Positions 6,340-12,707 of a DNA stretch of 12,707 nt are shown piece after piece (within the stretch, counting starts at the first letter, position 1; every line of letters starts with the position of its first letter). Origin of the DNA: Chersky-267 sp034666965 (GTDB taxonomy: Bacteria > Chloroflexota > Limnocylindria > Limnocylindrales > CSP1-4); contig JAXDKT010000155.1 of assembly GCA_034666965.1 (NCBI GenBank), forward strand, positions 1-12,707. The letters run 5' to 3'. The notes beneath the pieces are model-generated. The model ran no database searches. It saw nothing but the letters and a program-made list of their open reading frames with translations, and was not told the origin of the DNA. The translations under genes and the position numbers were made by a program.

Positions 6340-7539
6340 CTAGGGGCCGACGGTGATGCGTGTCTGGTCCGTGGTGTCGCCGTAGTCCGTGGTGTGCACG
6401 AGCGCGGCCGCCGACCCCTGGCCCACGCTGCCCTTGGGCATCGTCACCCGCCACTGCACCCGGCCCGTGGCGTCGGTTGTGAGCGTCCGGCTGATGACCG
6501 AGGAACCGGGCGGGCTGAGGGTGATCTCGACCGTGGCACCTTCCAGCGGACGACCGTCCGGGTCGGTCACCTCGACCGTGAGCGTGACCTCGGACGGCAG
6601 CGTCCGGCGCGAGAACCGGTAGCGCGAGGCATCGATCGTGGCGCGAAGCGTGCCCGAGCCCCGGGTCACGTCGACGACCAGGACACCCTCGTTGTTGGCC
6701 GGATCGGTGGCGGTGATCCTGATCGAGTTGGAACCCGCGGCGATGGCCAGGACCAGGCTGAACGAGCCGTCGTCGCCGGCCGTGCCCGTGATCGACGCGT
6801 TGTTGGCAAGGTTCTTGGCCACCAGCGCGCTGCGGGCCTGGGTCTTGCCGATCAACGTCACGGTCTTGCCGTTGACGACCGCATCCTTGCCCGGCTTGCT
6901 GATCGCGATCTTGGGCTTGGTCGTATCCAGGATGTAGGTCACCACCCGGGACTGGGGGCTCTCGCCGCCCGCGTCCACGAGGGTGGCGCTGAAGTCATTG
7001 CGGCCCTTGGCCAGCTCCAGTCCGGGGACGGTGAAGCCGGCCGTCGACCCGACATCCTGCTCGACGATCTGCTCGGGTGCCTGCTCCGGGAGGATCCGAT
7101 AGATGCGGATCGATGCCCCGGCCCGACCGATGAACCCCGCGGGGATCGTGCCGGTCAGGTCGACCGTCTTCTGATTCGTGTACGACTCGCCCGGCACCGA
7201 AAGCGTCGGCGCGTTGGGCGCCACGGCGAGGGTGGGGCTGGGGCTGGGCGTGCTGGTGACCGACGAGATCGTCTGATCGAAGGCCTTGGTCACCGCCCCG
7301 ACGACCTTGCCCAGGACCCCGACGCCGGCGAACACGACGACGGCGCCCAGGGCCACCACGATCAGCACGAGCCCGATGCGCAGGTACATCGGCAACGCCG
7401 GCCCGCGCTCGATCTTGCGATGCGGCGCCAGCCGACTGGGAGCCGTTGGTCGGGGGGTCGGTCGCTTCGCCGGTGCCGCGCGTCCCGTCGACGGTGGACG
7501 GGGTCGCACCTGGGAGGAGCTCTTGCGACGGGTCGTCAT
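6340..7539 (-). CDS. Membrane-anchored extracytoplasmic protein with Ig-like domains
   Basis: Specific function unknown; 399 residues from ATG 7539. An in-frame GTG at 7557 would add six residues, but the ATG is preferred because a GACAAT box lies 8 nt upstream. Residues 1-46 are basic and Pro-rich (cytoplasmic), and one helix spans about 51-78 (LRIGLVLIVVALGAVVVF), giving an N-in, C-out anchor. After a Ser/Pro/Thr-rich stalk come beta-rich repeats. About 110-205 and 206-292 are Ig-like units; the second begins DTTKPKIAISKPGKDAVVNG, a typical bacterial Ig-like opening. A third at about 296-397 has VEVTDPDGRPLEGATVEI and TTDATGRVQWRVTMP, as in Big-type invasin/intimin-like or carboxypeptidase-regulatory-like folds. 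No enzyme motif, cysteine or sortase signal is seen. A surface adhesive or structural role is inferred. The zinc-ribbon gene lies downstream but has its own promoter. Confidence 0.88.
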   Translation of the reverse strand: MTTRRKSSSQVRPRPPSTGRAAPAKRPTPRPTAPSRLAPHRKIERGPALPMYLRIGLVLIVVALGAVVVFAGVGVLGKVVGAVTKAFDQTISSVTSTPSPSPTLAVAPNAPTLSVPGESYTNQKTVDLTGTIPAGFIGRAGASIRIYRILPEQAPEQIVEQDVGSTAGFTVPGLELAKGRNDFSATLVDAGGESPQSRVVTYILDTTKPKIAISKPGKDAVVNGKTVTLIGKTQARSALVAKNLANNASITGTAGDDGSFSLVLAIAAGSNSIRITATDPANNEGVLVVDVTRGSGTLRATIDASRYRFSRRTLPSEVTLTVEVTDPDGRPLEGATVEITLSPPGSSVISRTLTTDATGRVQWRVTMPKGSVGQGSAAALVHTTDYGDTTDQTRITVGP

Positions 7540-7547
7540 CGGGCGCC

Positions 7548-7553
7548 ATTGTC
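7548..7553 (-). promoter_or_regulatory. Putative -10 box of the Ig-like protein gene
   Basis: On the minus strand GACAAT ends 8 nt before the ATG at 7539. It is a weaker -10 (G for T at the first base) with no clear -35. No Shine-Dalgarno precedes the ATG. Confidence 0.35.
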
Positions 7554-7599
7554 GCACGGCCCGTCCGGGTGGCCGCAGCCTCGCCGACCCGGCCCGATG

Positions 7600-7605
7600 T
7601 ACTCT
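7600..7605 (+). promoter_or_regulatory. Putative -10 box of the fol operon
   Basis: TACTCT lies 49 nt before the TTG start of the first gene of the folate operon, in the divergent gap. A start site near 7612 would give a leader of about 43 nt containing the AGAGG Shine-Dalgarno at 7644-7648. No clear -35 is visible. Confidence 0.4.
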
Positions 7606-7654
7606 GGCGCGGTGAGCGGCCGTCCGGTGGCGTCCGCCAAATCAGAGGCACGCG

Positions 7655-8053
7655 TTGCAGGCCCGAAACATCAAGAAGCCCCAGCCAGTCGGTCCGAGCG
7701 GGCGCCCATCGTTCGGGCTCGGCCCGATCGCCAGGGTGGCCACCGCCCCGCCGCCGGACCTGTCCGTGCGGCCCGGCTATCCGGCGCTCCCGGCCGTCGG
7801 CCGCGGGGGAGCGTTCGGTCTGCCCAACCTGCGCCGGAACGTCTGCCCCCACTTCTACATGACCGGGACCCGGGGCGCGATCCCCATTCAGGCTCCGCAC
7901 ATGCTCAAGGCGCTCATCCGCCAGGATGCCAACGTCTCACGCTGCCAGCTCCGGGGTGGCGTCCACCTCGAGGGCGGCTACGTCAACGACGTGTGCCTGA
8001 CCCCGCGGTTCAACCAGTGCGTCTTCTACGAGGACGAGCTCTCCAGGGAGTGA
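7655..8053 (+). CDS. Small four-cysteine protein, first gene of the folate operon
   Basis: Function not established; 132 residues from TTG 7655. That start is chosen because AGAGG (7644-7648) lies 6 nt upstream. The first 60 residues are Pro/Gly-rich and probably disordered. The C-terminal half carries NVCPHFY (Cys64), RCQLRGG (Cys97), VCLTPRF (Cys114) and QCVFYEDE (Cys122), i.e. C-x32-C-x16-C-x7-C. From memory, a CP...RC...CLT...C arrangement recurs in many Chloroflexota proteins, often next to LysM or zinc-ribbon parts; I cannot confirm this here. A metal or Fe-S site of four Cys is the obvious reading, but it is inference. There is no signal peptide or membrane helix. folC starts 1 nt after its stop, so the two are almost certainly co-transcribed and translationally coupled. 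Confidence 0.82.
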   Translation: MQARNIKKPQPVGPSGRPSFGLGPIARVATAPPPDLSVRPGYPALPAVGRGGAFGLPNLRRNVCPHFYMTGTRGAIPIQAPHMLKALIRQDANVSRCQLRGGVHLEGGYVNDVCLTPRFNQCVFYEDELSRE

Positions 8054-8054
8054 C

Positions 8055-9470
8055 GTGAGCGCCCTCAGCTACGAGGAGGCGCTCCGGGCCCTCCAGGATC
8101 GCGGCCGCTTTGGGATCCGGCTGGGGCTGGGTCGGACACGGGCGCTCCTGCGCGAGCTTGGCGATCCACAGCTCGAGTTCCGGGGGGCCCTGGTCGCCGG
8201 CACGAACGGCAAGGGCAGCGTGCTCGCCTTGGCCGGTTCGGCGCTGCGCGCCGCGGGGCTCAGAGTCGCCGAGACGCCCAAGCCCCATCTGGTCAGCTAT
8301 CGCGAGCGGCTCCAGGTTGACGGCCGATTGGTCGACCCGGCCACGTTCGCCCGGCTCGTGGGCGAGGCCCTCGAAGCGGCCGATCGGATCGCCCGGCGCA
8401 GCCTCGGTCCGCCGACCGAGTTCGAGCTCCTGACCGCGGTCGCCTTCCGCTGGTTCGCCGAGATGGGGATCGACCTGGCCCTGGTCGAGGTGGGACTGGG
8501 CGGTCGCCTCGATGCGACCCATGCCTGGGACGGCGGCGTGGCCGCGATCACGAACGTGGACCTGGACCACACCGACCGTCTGGGAACGACGGTGACCGCA
8601 ATCGCGCGGGAGAAGGCGGCGATCATCGAGCGCGGCGACCTGGCCGTGACCGGCGCGACCGGCGACGCGCTCCAGGTCGTCCGCCGCCGGGCGCACCGGC
8701 TGGGTGTGCCCCTGACCGAGGTCGTTCCGGCGCCGGTGAGCGGCTGGGATCGCGACGGGATCACGGTCACCCTGCCGCGCCTGGGCGAGACCCGGATCGG
8801 CCTGCGCGGTCGGCATCAGGCGGCCAACGCCGCCGTCGCCGACGCGGTCCTCGACGCGCTGGCGACCGCGGGCATCGCCATCGTGAGCGACGAGGCCCGT
8901 CGCCGCGGGTACGCGGCGGCGCGCTGGCCGGGCCGTCTGGAGCTCATCGAGACGGCCGCCGGACCGGGCGGGTCCAGTCACGAGGTGCTCCTCGACGGCG
9001 CCCACAATCCGGCCGGTGCCGCGGTCCTCGCGAGCGCCCTGGACGACCTTCGCCCGACCCTCCAGGGCGGTGACGAGCTGGATCCGCCCCCGATCACACT
9101 CCTCCTCGCGACGATGGCCGACAAGGACGTGGCCGGAGTCCTGGCGGCGCTGGCCGGTTCGCCGATCGCCCGGGCGGCCCGGGTGGTGTGCACCGAGCTC
9201 GATGCGCCGCGGTCGCTCGCCGCCGCCGACCTGGCCCGGGGCTGGGCGGCCGTCGCCCCCGGATCGGAACCCGAGGCGATCCCGTCCGTGCCCGCCGCCC
9301 TCGAGCGAGCGCTTTCGGTGGCGCGCGGACCTGTCGTCGTGGCCGGATCGCTCTATCTCGTCGGCGCCGTGCGCGCGATCCTGGTCGACGATCCGGCCCT
9401 GCGCGACGATCGCGACGCCCGCGGATCGGCGACGACCCTCGGACCCGGAGCGCTGGTGGGCGTCCGATGA
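8055..9470 (+). CDS. folC: Bifunctional folylpolyglutamate synthase / dihydrofolate synthase
   Basis: An ATP-dependent Mur-ligase-family enzyme that adds glutamate to dihydropteroate (making dihydrofolate) and extends the polyglutamate tail of folates in the cytosol. Starts at GTG 8055 with AGGGAG (8045-8050) just upstream. The P-loop VAGTNGKGS is at 47-55, KPHLVSYRERL at 76-86, VEVGLGGRLDAT at 144-155, and ITNVDLDHTDRLG at 165-177. IAREKAAII at 183-191 has the lysine (187) that is carbamylated in the family. The C-terminal domain has WPGRLE (291-296) and DGAHNPAG (314-321), ending with GSLYLVGAVR (431-440). It is 471 residues, somewhat longer than the common 420-440, mostly from a C-terminal tail of about 30 residues. 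Presence of folP next door supports a dihydrofolate synthase role as well as polyglutamylation. The stop overlaps folP's start (ATGA). Confidence 0.95.
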   Translation: MSALSYEEALRALQDRGRFGIRLGLGRTRALLRELGDPQLEFRGALVAGTNGKGSVLALAGSALRAAGLRVAETPKPHLVSYRERLQVDGRLVDPATFARLVGEALEAADRIARRSLGPPTEFELLTAVAFRWFAEMGIDLALVEVGLGGRLDATHAWDGGVAAITNVDLDHTDRLGTTVTAIAREKAAIIERGDLAVTGATGDALQVVRRRAHRLGVPLTEVVPAPVSGWDRDGITVTLPRLGETRIGLRGRHQAANAAVADAVLDALATAGIAIVSDEARRRGYAAARWPGRLELIETAAGPGGSSHEVLLDGAHNPAGAAVLASALDDLRPTLQGGDELDPPPITLLLATMADKDVAGVLAALAGSPIARAARVVCTELDAPRSLAAADLARGWAAVAPGSEPEAIPSVPAALERALSVARGPVVVAGSLYLVGAVRAILVDDPALRDDRDARGSATTLGPGALVGVR

Positions 9471-10333
9471 GCGGGGCGCCGGCGGCCGCCCAAGGCACCA
9501 CCCTCATCGGCGGTCGACGGTTCGCCTGGGGTGAGCGGACATACGTCATGGGCATCCTCAACGTCACGCCCGACTCGTTCTCGGGCGACGGCCTGGTCGC
9601 GGCCAGCCCCGACACGGTCGCGGCCGCGGTTGCGCTCGCCGCGCGGATGGCGTCCGACGGGGCCGACCTGCTCGACATCGGCGGCGAGTCGACCCGGCCC
9701 GGGCACGCCCCCGTGGACGAGGCTGAGGAGCTCCGCCGGGTCGTGCCGGTCGTGGCCGCCGTCCATGCCGCACGGCCGCAGCTGCCGATCAGCGTCGATA
9801 CGACCAAGCCGGCCGTGGCGGCCGCAGCGCTCGACGCCGGTGCGGCCCTCATCAATCACGTCTGGGGCGTGGCCGAGGACGATGCGCTCGCCCGACTGGC
9901 CGCCGAGCGGGGGGTGCCGATCGTCCTGATGCACAACCGGGCCGAACCGAGGTACGGAGACCTCATGGCCGAGATCGTGGCCGACCTCGAGCGGGCGATC
10001 GAGCGCGCCCTGCGGGCCGGCTGCCGCCGCGAGACGCTCATCGTCGACCCCGGGTTCGGGTTCGGCAAGACCGCCGACCACAATCTGGCCTTGCTCCGCG
10101 AGCTCGACCGCCTGCACGTCCTGGGCCGGCCGATCCTGCTGGGCACGTCGCGCAAGTCGACCCTGGGACGCGTCCTTGACCTGCCAGCGGAGGAGCGCCT
10201 CGAGGCGACCCTGGTCACGACCGCGCTGGGCATCGCCGCCGGCGTGGACATCGTGCGCGTCCACGACGTTGCGGCCAACGTCCGGGCCGCCCGGATGGCC
10301 GACGCCATCGTCCGCGGCGGGGTCCTCGGATGA
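9467..10333 (+). CDS. folP: Dihydropteroate synthase
   Basis: Condenses 6-hydroxymethyl-dihydropterin diphosphate with p-aminobenzoate to dihydropteroate; this is the sulfonamide target. 288 residues with a TIM-barrel pattern and the family signatures MGILNVTPDSFS (28-39), GGESTRPG (72-79), ISVDTTKP (108-115, Asp111), LIVDPGFGFGKT (191-202, Asp194), LLGTSRKS (224-231, Lys230) and VRVHDV (263-268, Arg264). One oddity: the usual Asn-Asp pair of the INDVWG/INDVSG block reads Asn130-His131 (INHVWG), so the Asn kept in the pterin pocket is present but the next acid is His. The start is the ATG of the ATGA overlap with folC at 9467; the frame is open upstream, but the family N-terminus fits here. 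folB follows by another ATGA overlap. Confidence 0.95.
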   Translation: MSGAPAAAQGTTLIGGRRFAWGERTYVMGILNVTPDSFSGDGLVAASPDTVAAAVALAARMASDGADLLDIGGESTRPGHAPVDEAEELRRVVPVVAAVHAARPQLPISVDTTKPAVAAAALDAGAALINHVWGVAEDDALARLAAERGVPIVLMHNRAEPRYGDLMAEIVADLERAIERALRAGCRRETLIVDPGFGFGKTADHNLALLRELDRLHVLGRPILLGTSRKSTLGRVLDLPAEERLEATLVTTALGIAAGVDIVRVHDVAANVRAARMADAIVRGGVLG

Positions 10334-10740
10334 GCGACCGGGTGGTCCTCCACGACATGGTCTTCATGGGTCGCCACGGGGTCCTTCCCCAGGAGCAGCT
10401 GGTCGCCCAGCCGTTCCACGTGGACGTCGAGCTGAGCTTGGATCTCCAGCCGGCCGGGCTGGACGACGACCTGGCCCGAACGGTCGACTACGGCGCCGTG
10501 TTCGAGACCTGTCGGAGCATCGTCGAGTCGACCAGCTTCCGGCTCATCGAGGCGATCGCCGAGGCCATCGCCCACGAGCTCGTGATCGACTTCCCGATCG
10601 ACGAGGTCACCGTCCGGGTGCGCAAGTCGAACGCGCCGATGGAGGGCGAATTCGCCTACGCCGGCGTGGAGATCCGCCGGCGCAGGGACGTTCGCAAGAG
10701 CGGTCGGCCTAGAGACCGGCGGGGCGGACGCCCAGGGTGA
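10330..10740 (+). CDS. folB: Dihydroneopterin aldolase
   Basis: Cleaves 7,8-dihydroneopterin to 6-hydroxymethyl-dihydropterin and glycolaldehyde, two steps before folP's reaction. 136 residues; family features are GRHGVLPQEQ (14-23, Glu22 being the conserved pterin-binding acid), VDYGAVF (52-58), FRLIEAIAEAIA (70-81) and VRVRKSNAPM (95-104, with Lys99 the expected catalytic lysine; KS replaces the common KP). Residues beyond about 118 (RRDVRKSGRPRDRRGGRPG) are an Arg-rich extension not typical of the family. The last 32 bp overlap the convergent htrA gene's 3' end, so the tail may simply be read-through into antisense codons. It starts in an ATGA overlap with folP. folK, which often follows or is fused to folB, is not here. 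Confidence 0.93.
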   Translation: MSDRVVLHDMVFMGRHGVLPQEQLVAQPFHVDVELSLDLQPAGLDDDLARTVDYGAVFETCRSIVESTSFRLIEAIAEAIAHELVIDFPIDEVTVRVRKSNAPMEGEFAYAGVEIRRRRDVRKSGRPRDRRGGRPG

Positions 10741-12208
10741 CCTTGACCTCGACCGGCTGACCGTTGCGCAGGAGGCTGATCGTGACGGTCCGGCCCGGTG
10801 CGAACTGGGTCAGCACCGAGTCGAGCGGGTGCTCGGTATCGATGGTCTGGCCTTCGATCGCCACGATGATGTCGCCGTCCTTGATCCCCGCCTGGTCGGC
10901 CGGGCTGCCGGCCTTGACCGCCGGCTCGGACTGGCCACCCGTCGTCTGAGCGTTGGTGACGTAGGCGCCCTCGTGGACCGAGAGCTTGAGCTCGGTCGCT
11001 CCCTGCAGGTCGAGCATCACGTAGTTGATCCCGATGTAGGGCCGGGCAAGCTTCTGGCCGGCCACCGCCTGCTCCATGATCGGCCGGGCGATGTTGATCG
11101 GGATGGCGAAACCGATCCCGTTGGCGTTGGTCGCGACCGCGGTGTTGATCCCGATGACGTTGCCGCCCGCATCGAGCAGCGGCCCGCCGCTGTTGCCCGG
11201 GTTGATCGCGGTGTCGGTCTGGAGCAGGTTGTTGATCCGGCCGTTGTCGACGGCGATGCTCCGGCCGGTGGCCGACAGGATCCCGCTGGTGACGGTGCTG
11301 GAGTACGTCCCCAGCGGACTGCCGATGGCGATCGTCGTCTGGCCCACCTTGAGGGTCGACGAGTCGCCGATGGCGGCGGTCGGCAGATCGGTCGCGGCGA
11401 CCTTGACGATGGCCAGGTCGGTGAGCGTGTCGATCCCGTAGATCGTGCCGTCGAACCGACGCCCGTCCTTGAGCTCGACGGTCAGCTTGCCGCCGCCGGA
11501 CACGACGTGGCGGTTGGTCAGGATCCAGCCGTTCTTGTCGTAGATGATCCCCGAACCGATGCCCTCGGTGGCGGTCGGGTCGACGGCGTTGGGGTCGCTG
11601 GTGCTGACGATCTTGACCACCGCCGGGCTGACCCGGGCGGCGACGTCGATGATCGCCGAGGACTCATCGATCTTGACCGGCTGCACGGCGCTCGTGGTCT
11701 GGCCGCTGGGCACGGTCGAGGTCCCGCCGGCCTGATCCAGGGCGCCGCTGGCGCGCAACGTCAGGTAGGTTCCACCCGAGGCCAGCGTGGCGGCGATGAC
11801 GGAGGCGGCCAGGACCGGACCCAGGACTCCGTTCGCCCGCCGGCCCCCGGTTGACCTGGGCGCCGCGGTCGCGGTCGCCGCCGCGGAGGCGGGCTCGAAC
11901 CAGGACTCGGGGGTCGTCTGGACCGGCGTCTCCCAGGCAAACCGATCGCGGTCGATCCGTTCGGGCTCGGGTGAGAACGCTGCGCCGTCGACAGCGGGCT
12001 GTCGGGCGACATCGGAGCCGGCCGGTTCGGTCCAGGCGGCGGTGACCTGGTCGCCGGACTCGGCGTCGCCGGACTCGGCCGTCGGCCCGCCCGTGGTGCT
12101 GATCCGAGCCGGGCTGACCGGGTTCGGCGCGGCCGGCGGGGTCCCGGTTGCTGGCGTGGACGCCGCCGGGTCGGCGGGATCGTACGGCTCGGTCGGTCGT
12201 TCGTTCAT
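10709..12208 (-). CDS. htrA: HtrA/DegP-type serine protease, membrane-anchored, one PDZ domain
   Basis: An envelope quality-control protease of the S1C family, 499 residues. Residues 1-126 are an acidic Pro/Ala/Thr-rich tail predicted cytoplasmic and disordered. One helix at about 128-150 anchors the protein, placing the protease outside the membrane. The trypsin-like domain has the triad His234 (LTNRHVV), Asp264 (LTDLAIVK) and Ser340 (GNSGGPLL), with GIGSGIIYD at 216-224 and INPGNSGG at 335-342. A single PDZ domain spans about 390-495 (AGSPADQAGIKDGDIIVAIEG). Start ATG 12208 has AGGAG about 13 nt upstream, rather far. It lies 81 bp downstream of a histidine kinase gene on the same strand, like the MprAB-PepD and CssRS-HtrA arrangements, so regulation by that two-component system is likely (inference). 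Its 3' end overlaps folB antisense by 32 bp. Confidence 0.95.
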   Translation of the reverse strand: MNERPTEPYDPADPAASTPATGTPPAAPNPVSPARISTTGGPTAESGDAESGDQVTAAWTEPAGSDVARQPAVDGAAFSPEPERIDRDRFAWETPVQTTPESWFEPASAAATATAAPRSTGGRRANGVLGPVLAASVIAATLASGGTYLTLRASGALDQAGGTSTVPSGQTTSAVQPVKIDESSAIIDVAARVSPAVVKIVSTSDPNAVDPTATEGIGSGIIYDKNGWILTNRHVVSGGGKLTVELKDGRRFDGTIYGIDTLTDLAIVKVAATDLPTAAIGDSSTLKVGQTTIAIGSPLGTYSSTVTSGILSATGRSIAVDNGRINNLLQTDTAINPGNSGGPLLDAGGNVIGINTAVATNANGIGFAIPINIARPIMEQAVAGQKLARPYIGINYVMLDLQGATELKLSVHEGAYVTNAQTTGGQSEPAVKAGSPADQAGIKDGDIIVAIEGQTIDTEHPLDSVLTQFAPGRTVTISLLRNGQPVEVKVTLGVRPAGL

Positions 12209-12289
12209 GGCTTGCGAGCTGCTCCTGGCGTGATGTCGGTCAGTTGGCGGCGATGGCCGTGGCGATCAGCGTGGCGGACCGGGGTTCAA
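12209..12289 (-). other. Histidine kinase-htrA intergenic gap
   Basis: These 81 bp hold a candidate Shine-Dalgarno (AGGAG, on the minus strand) for htrA about 13 nt from its ATG. I see no terminator hairpin with a T-run and no strong -10 box, so read-through from the kinase gene is the simplest assumption. Confidence 0.4.
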
Positions 12290-12707
12290 TCAGGAGGCGG
12301 GGGATGGTGAAGAATCCGCTATCTCGGAGGGATCGGCAACCGACGCGCGCTGTTCGTCTGCTTCAGTCGTCAGTGGGGCCCAGGCGTCCTCGACGCTGCG
12401 CGGATCCTTGGGCAGGATGACCGAGAACGTCGTGCCCATGCCCAGCTTGCTGTCGACCGTGATTCGCCCGGCGTGGAGATCGACGATCGACTTGACGATG
12501 GCCAGACCCAGCCCGCTCCCGCTGGCCCGGGCCTCGTGGGCCAGCGTCCCGCGATAGAACCGATCGAAGATCCGGGGCAGCTCCGCGCTGTCGATCCCGA
12601 CCCCGGTGTCGCTGACCACGATCCGGGCGCCCTCCGCCTCTGGCAGCAGCTCGACGTCGACCGATCCGCCCCGAGGTGTGAACTTGACGGCGTTGCCCAC
12701 CAGGTTG
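12290..12707 (-). CDS. Sensor histidine kinase, C-terminal ATPase domain, partial
   Basis: Only the last 138 residues are in the window; the frame stays open to the edge, so the sensor, membrane and phospho-accepting His (DHp) parts are outside. The HATPase_c domain is clear: N box NLVGNAVKFTP at the very edge, G1 box DTGVGI, F box FDRFYRG, G2 box GSGLGLAIVKSIVDLHAG, and the final strands ITVDSKLGMGTTFSVILP. This is the PhoR/ResE/MprB-like layout of membrane two-component kinases. A GTG at 12700 in frame is internal to the N box and is not the start. About 35 residues follow the domain, Ser/Ala/Glu-rich, with no recognisable fold. The response regulator is expected just outside the window. 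The htrA gene 81 bp downstream suggests an envelope-stress role. Confidence 0.95.
   Translation of the reverse strand, partial: NLVGNAVKFTPRGGSVDVELLPEAEGARIVVSDTGVGIDSAELPRIFDRFYRGTLAHEARASGSGLGLAIVKSIVDLHAGRITVDSKLGMGTTFSVILPKDPRSVEDAWAPLTTEADEQRASVADPSEIADSSPSPAS

Noticed and set aside
5965..8058. A nearly 700-codon plus-strand open frame spanning 5965-8058
   Set aside because: It overlaps three genes with recognisable features on other frames and its product is a low-complexity Arg/Gly/Ala mix without domains.
7612..8058. GTG at 7612 only 6 nt after the TACTCT box, a possible leaderless gene
   Set aside because: Its frame gives an Arg/Pro/Gly-rich shadow product. The overlapping frame from TTG 7655 has a good Shine-Dalgarno, a Cys4 pattern and coupling to folC.
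8010..9005. Minus-strand open frame opposite folC, and a similar one opposite folP (9353-10264)
   Set aside because: Both are compositional shadows of well-conserved enzymes; no domain or start signal supports them.
10829..11854. A 341-codon plus-strand open frame opposite htrA
   Set aside because: Product is Asp/Val/Gly/Arg-rich without motifs, and the minus strand encodes an intact HtrA with its full triad.

Overview
The window is GC-rich bacterial chromosomal DNA, densely coded on both strands. I see no mobile element, CRISPR array, rRNA or phage gene. Several things suggest a soil or freshwater Chloroflexota (Limnocylindria-like), with a high-GC Actinobacteria-like lineage as the alternative: the composition, heavy GTG/TTG start use, apparent leaderless promoters of the form GCTACnnT just before ATG, a PASTA-type Ser/Thr kinase, and a four-cysteine module I associate with Chloroflexota. 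The assignment is inference; no marker gene settles it.

Layout. (1) 1-810: two divergent paralogous genes of an unrecognised CDGC-motif family flank a tRNA-Glu(UUC). The left copy is cut by the window edge. The right copy is followed after 27 bp by a ten-helix membrane protein of unknown function (838-1896). (2) 1944-2978: an EamA/DMT-family transporter. (3) 3041-3919: galU, the UDP-glucose pyrophosphorylase. (4) 4058-5911: a membrane Ser/Thr kinase with two clear and one divergent extracytoplasmic PASTA domain. (5) 5933-7539, minus strand: an eight-cysteine zinc-ribbon protein and a membrane-anchored protein with Ig-like domains. (6) 7655-10740: a tightly packed operon of a small four-cysteine protein, folC, folP and folB, with 1-bp spacing or ATGA overlaps. 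folK and folE are absent. (7) 10709-12707, minus strand: the C-terminal end of a sensor histidine kinase followed by an HtrA/DegP-type serine protease with one PDZ domain, convergent with folB and overlapping it by 32 bp.

How the genes fit together. The folate block makes dihydropteroate and (poly)glutamylated folate. The histidine kinase-HtrA pair resembles known envelope-stress modules such as MprAB-PepD and CssRS-HtrA. galU and the PASTA kinase both bear on the cell envelope, in precursor supply and wall-linked signalling, but the spacing between them suggests separate promoters.

Start signals fall into two classes. Four genes beginning with ATG have a GCTACnnT-like -10 box 6-9 nt before the start and no Shine-Dalgarno, which suggests leaderless or near-leaderless mRNAs. 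Every gene called with GTG or TTG has a purine-rich Shine-Dalgarno. No intergenic gap exceeds 300 bases. I found no defence-type or otherwise clearly new multi-gene system. The most novel-looking content is the three unrelated small cysteine-rich families and the unknown ten-helix protein.
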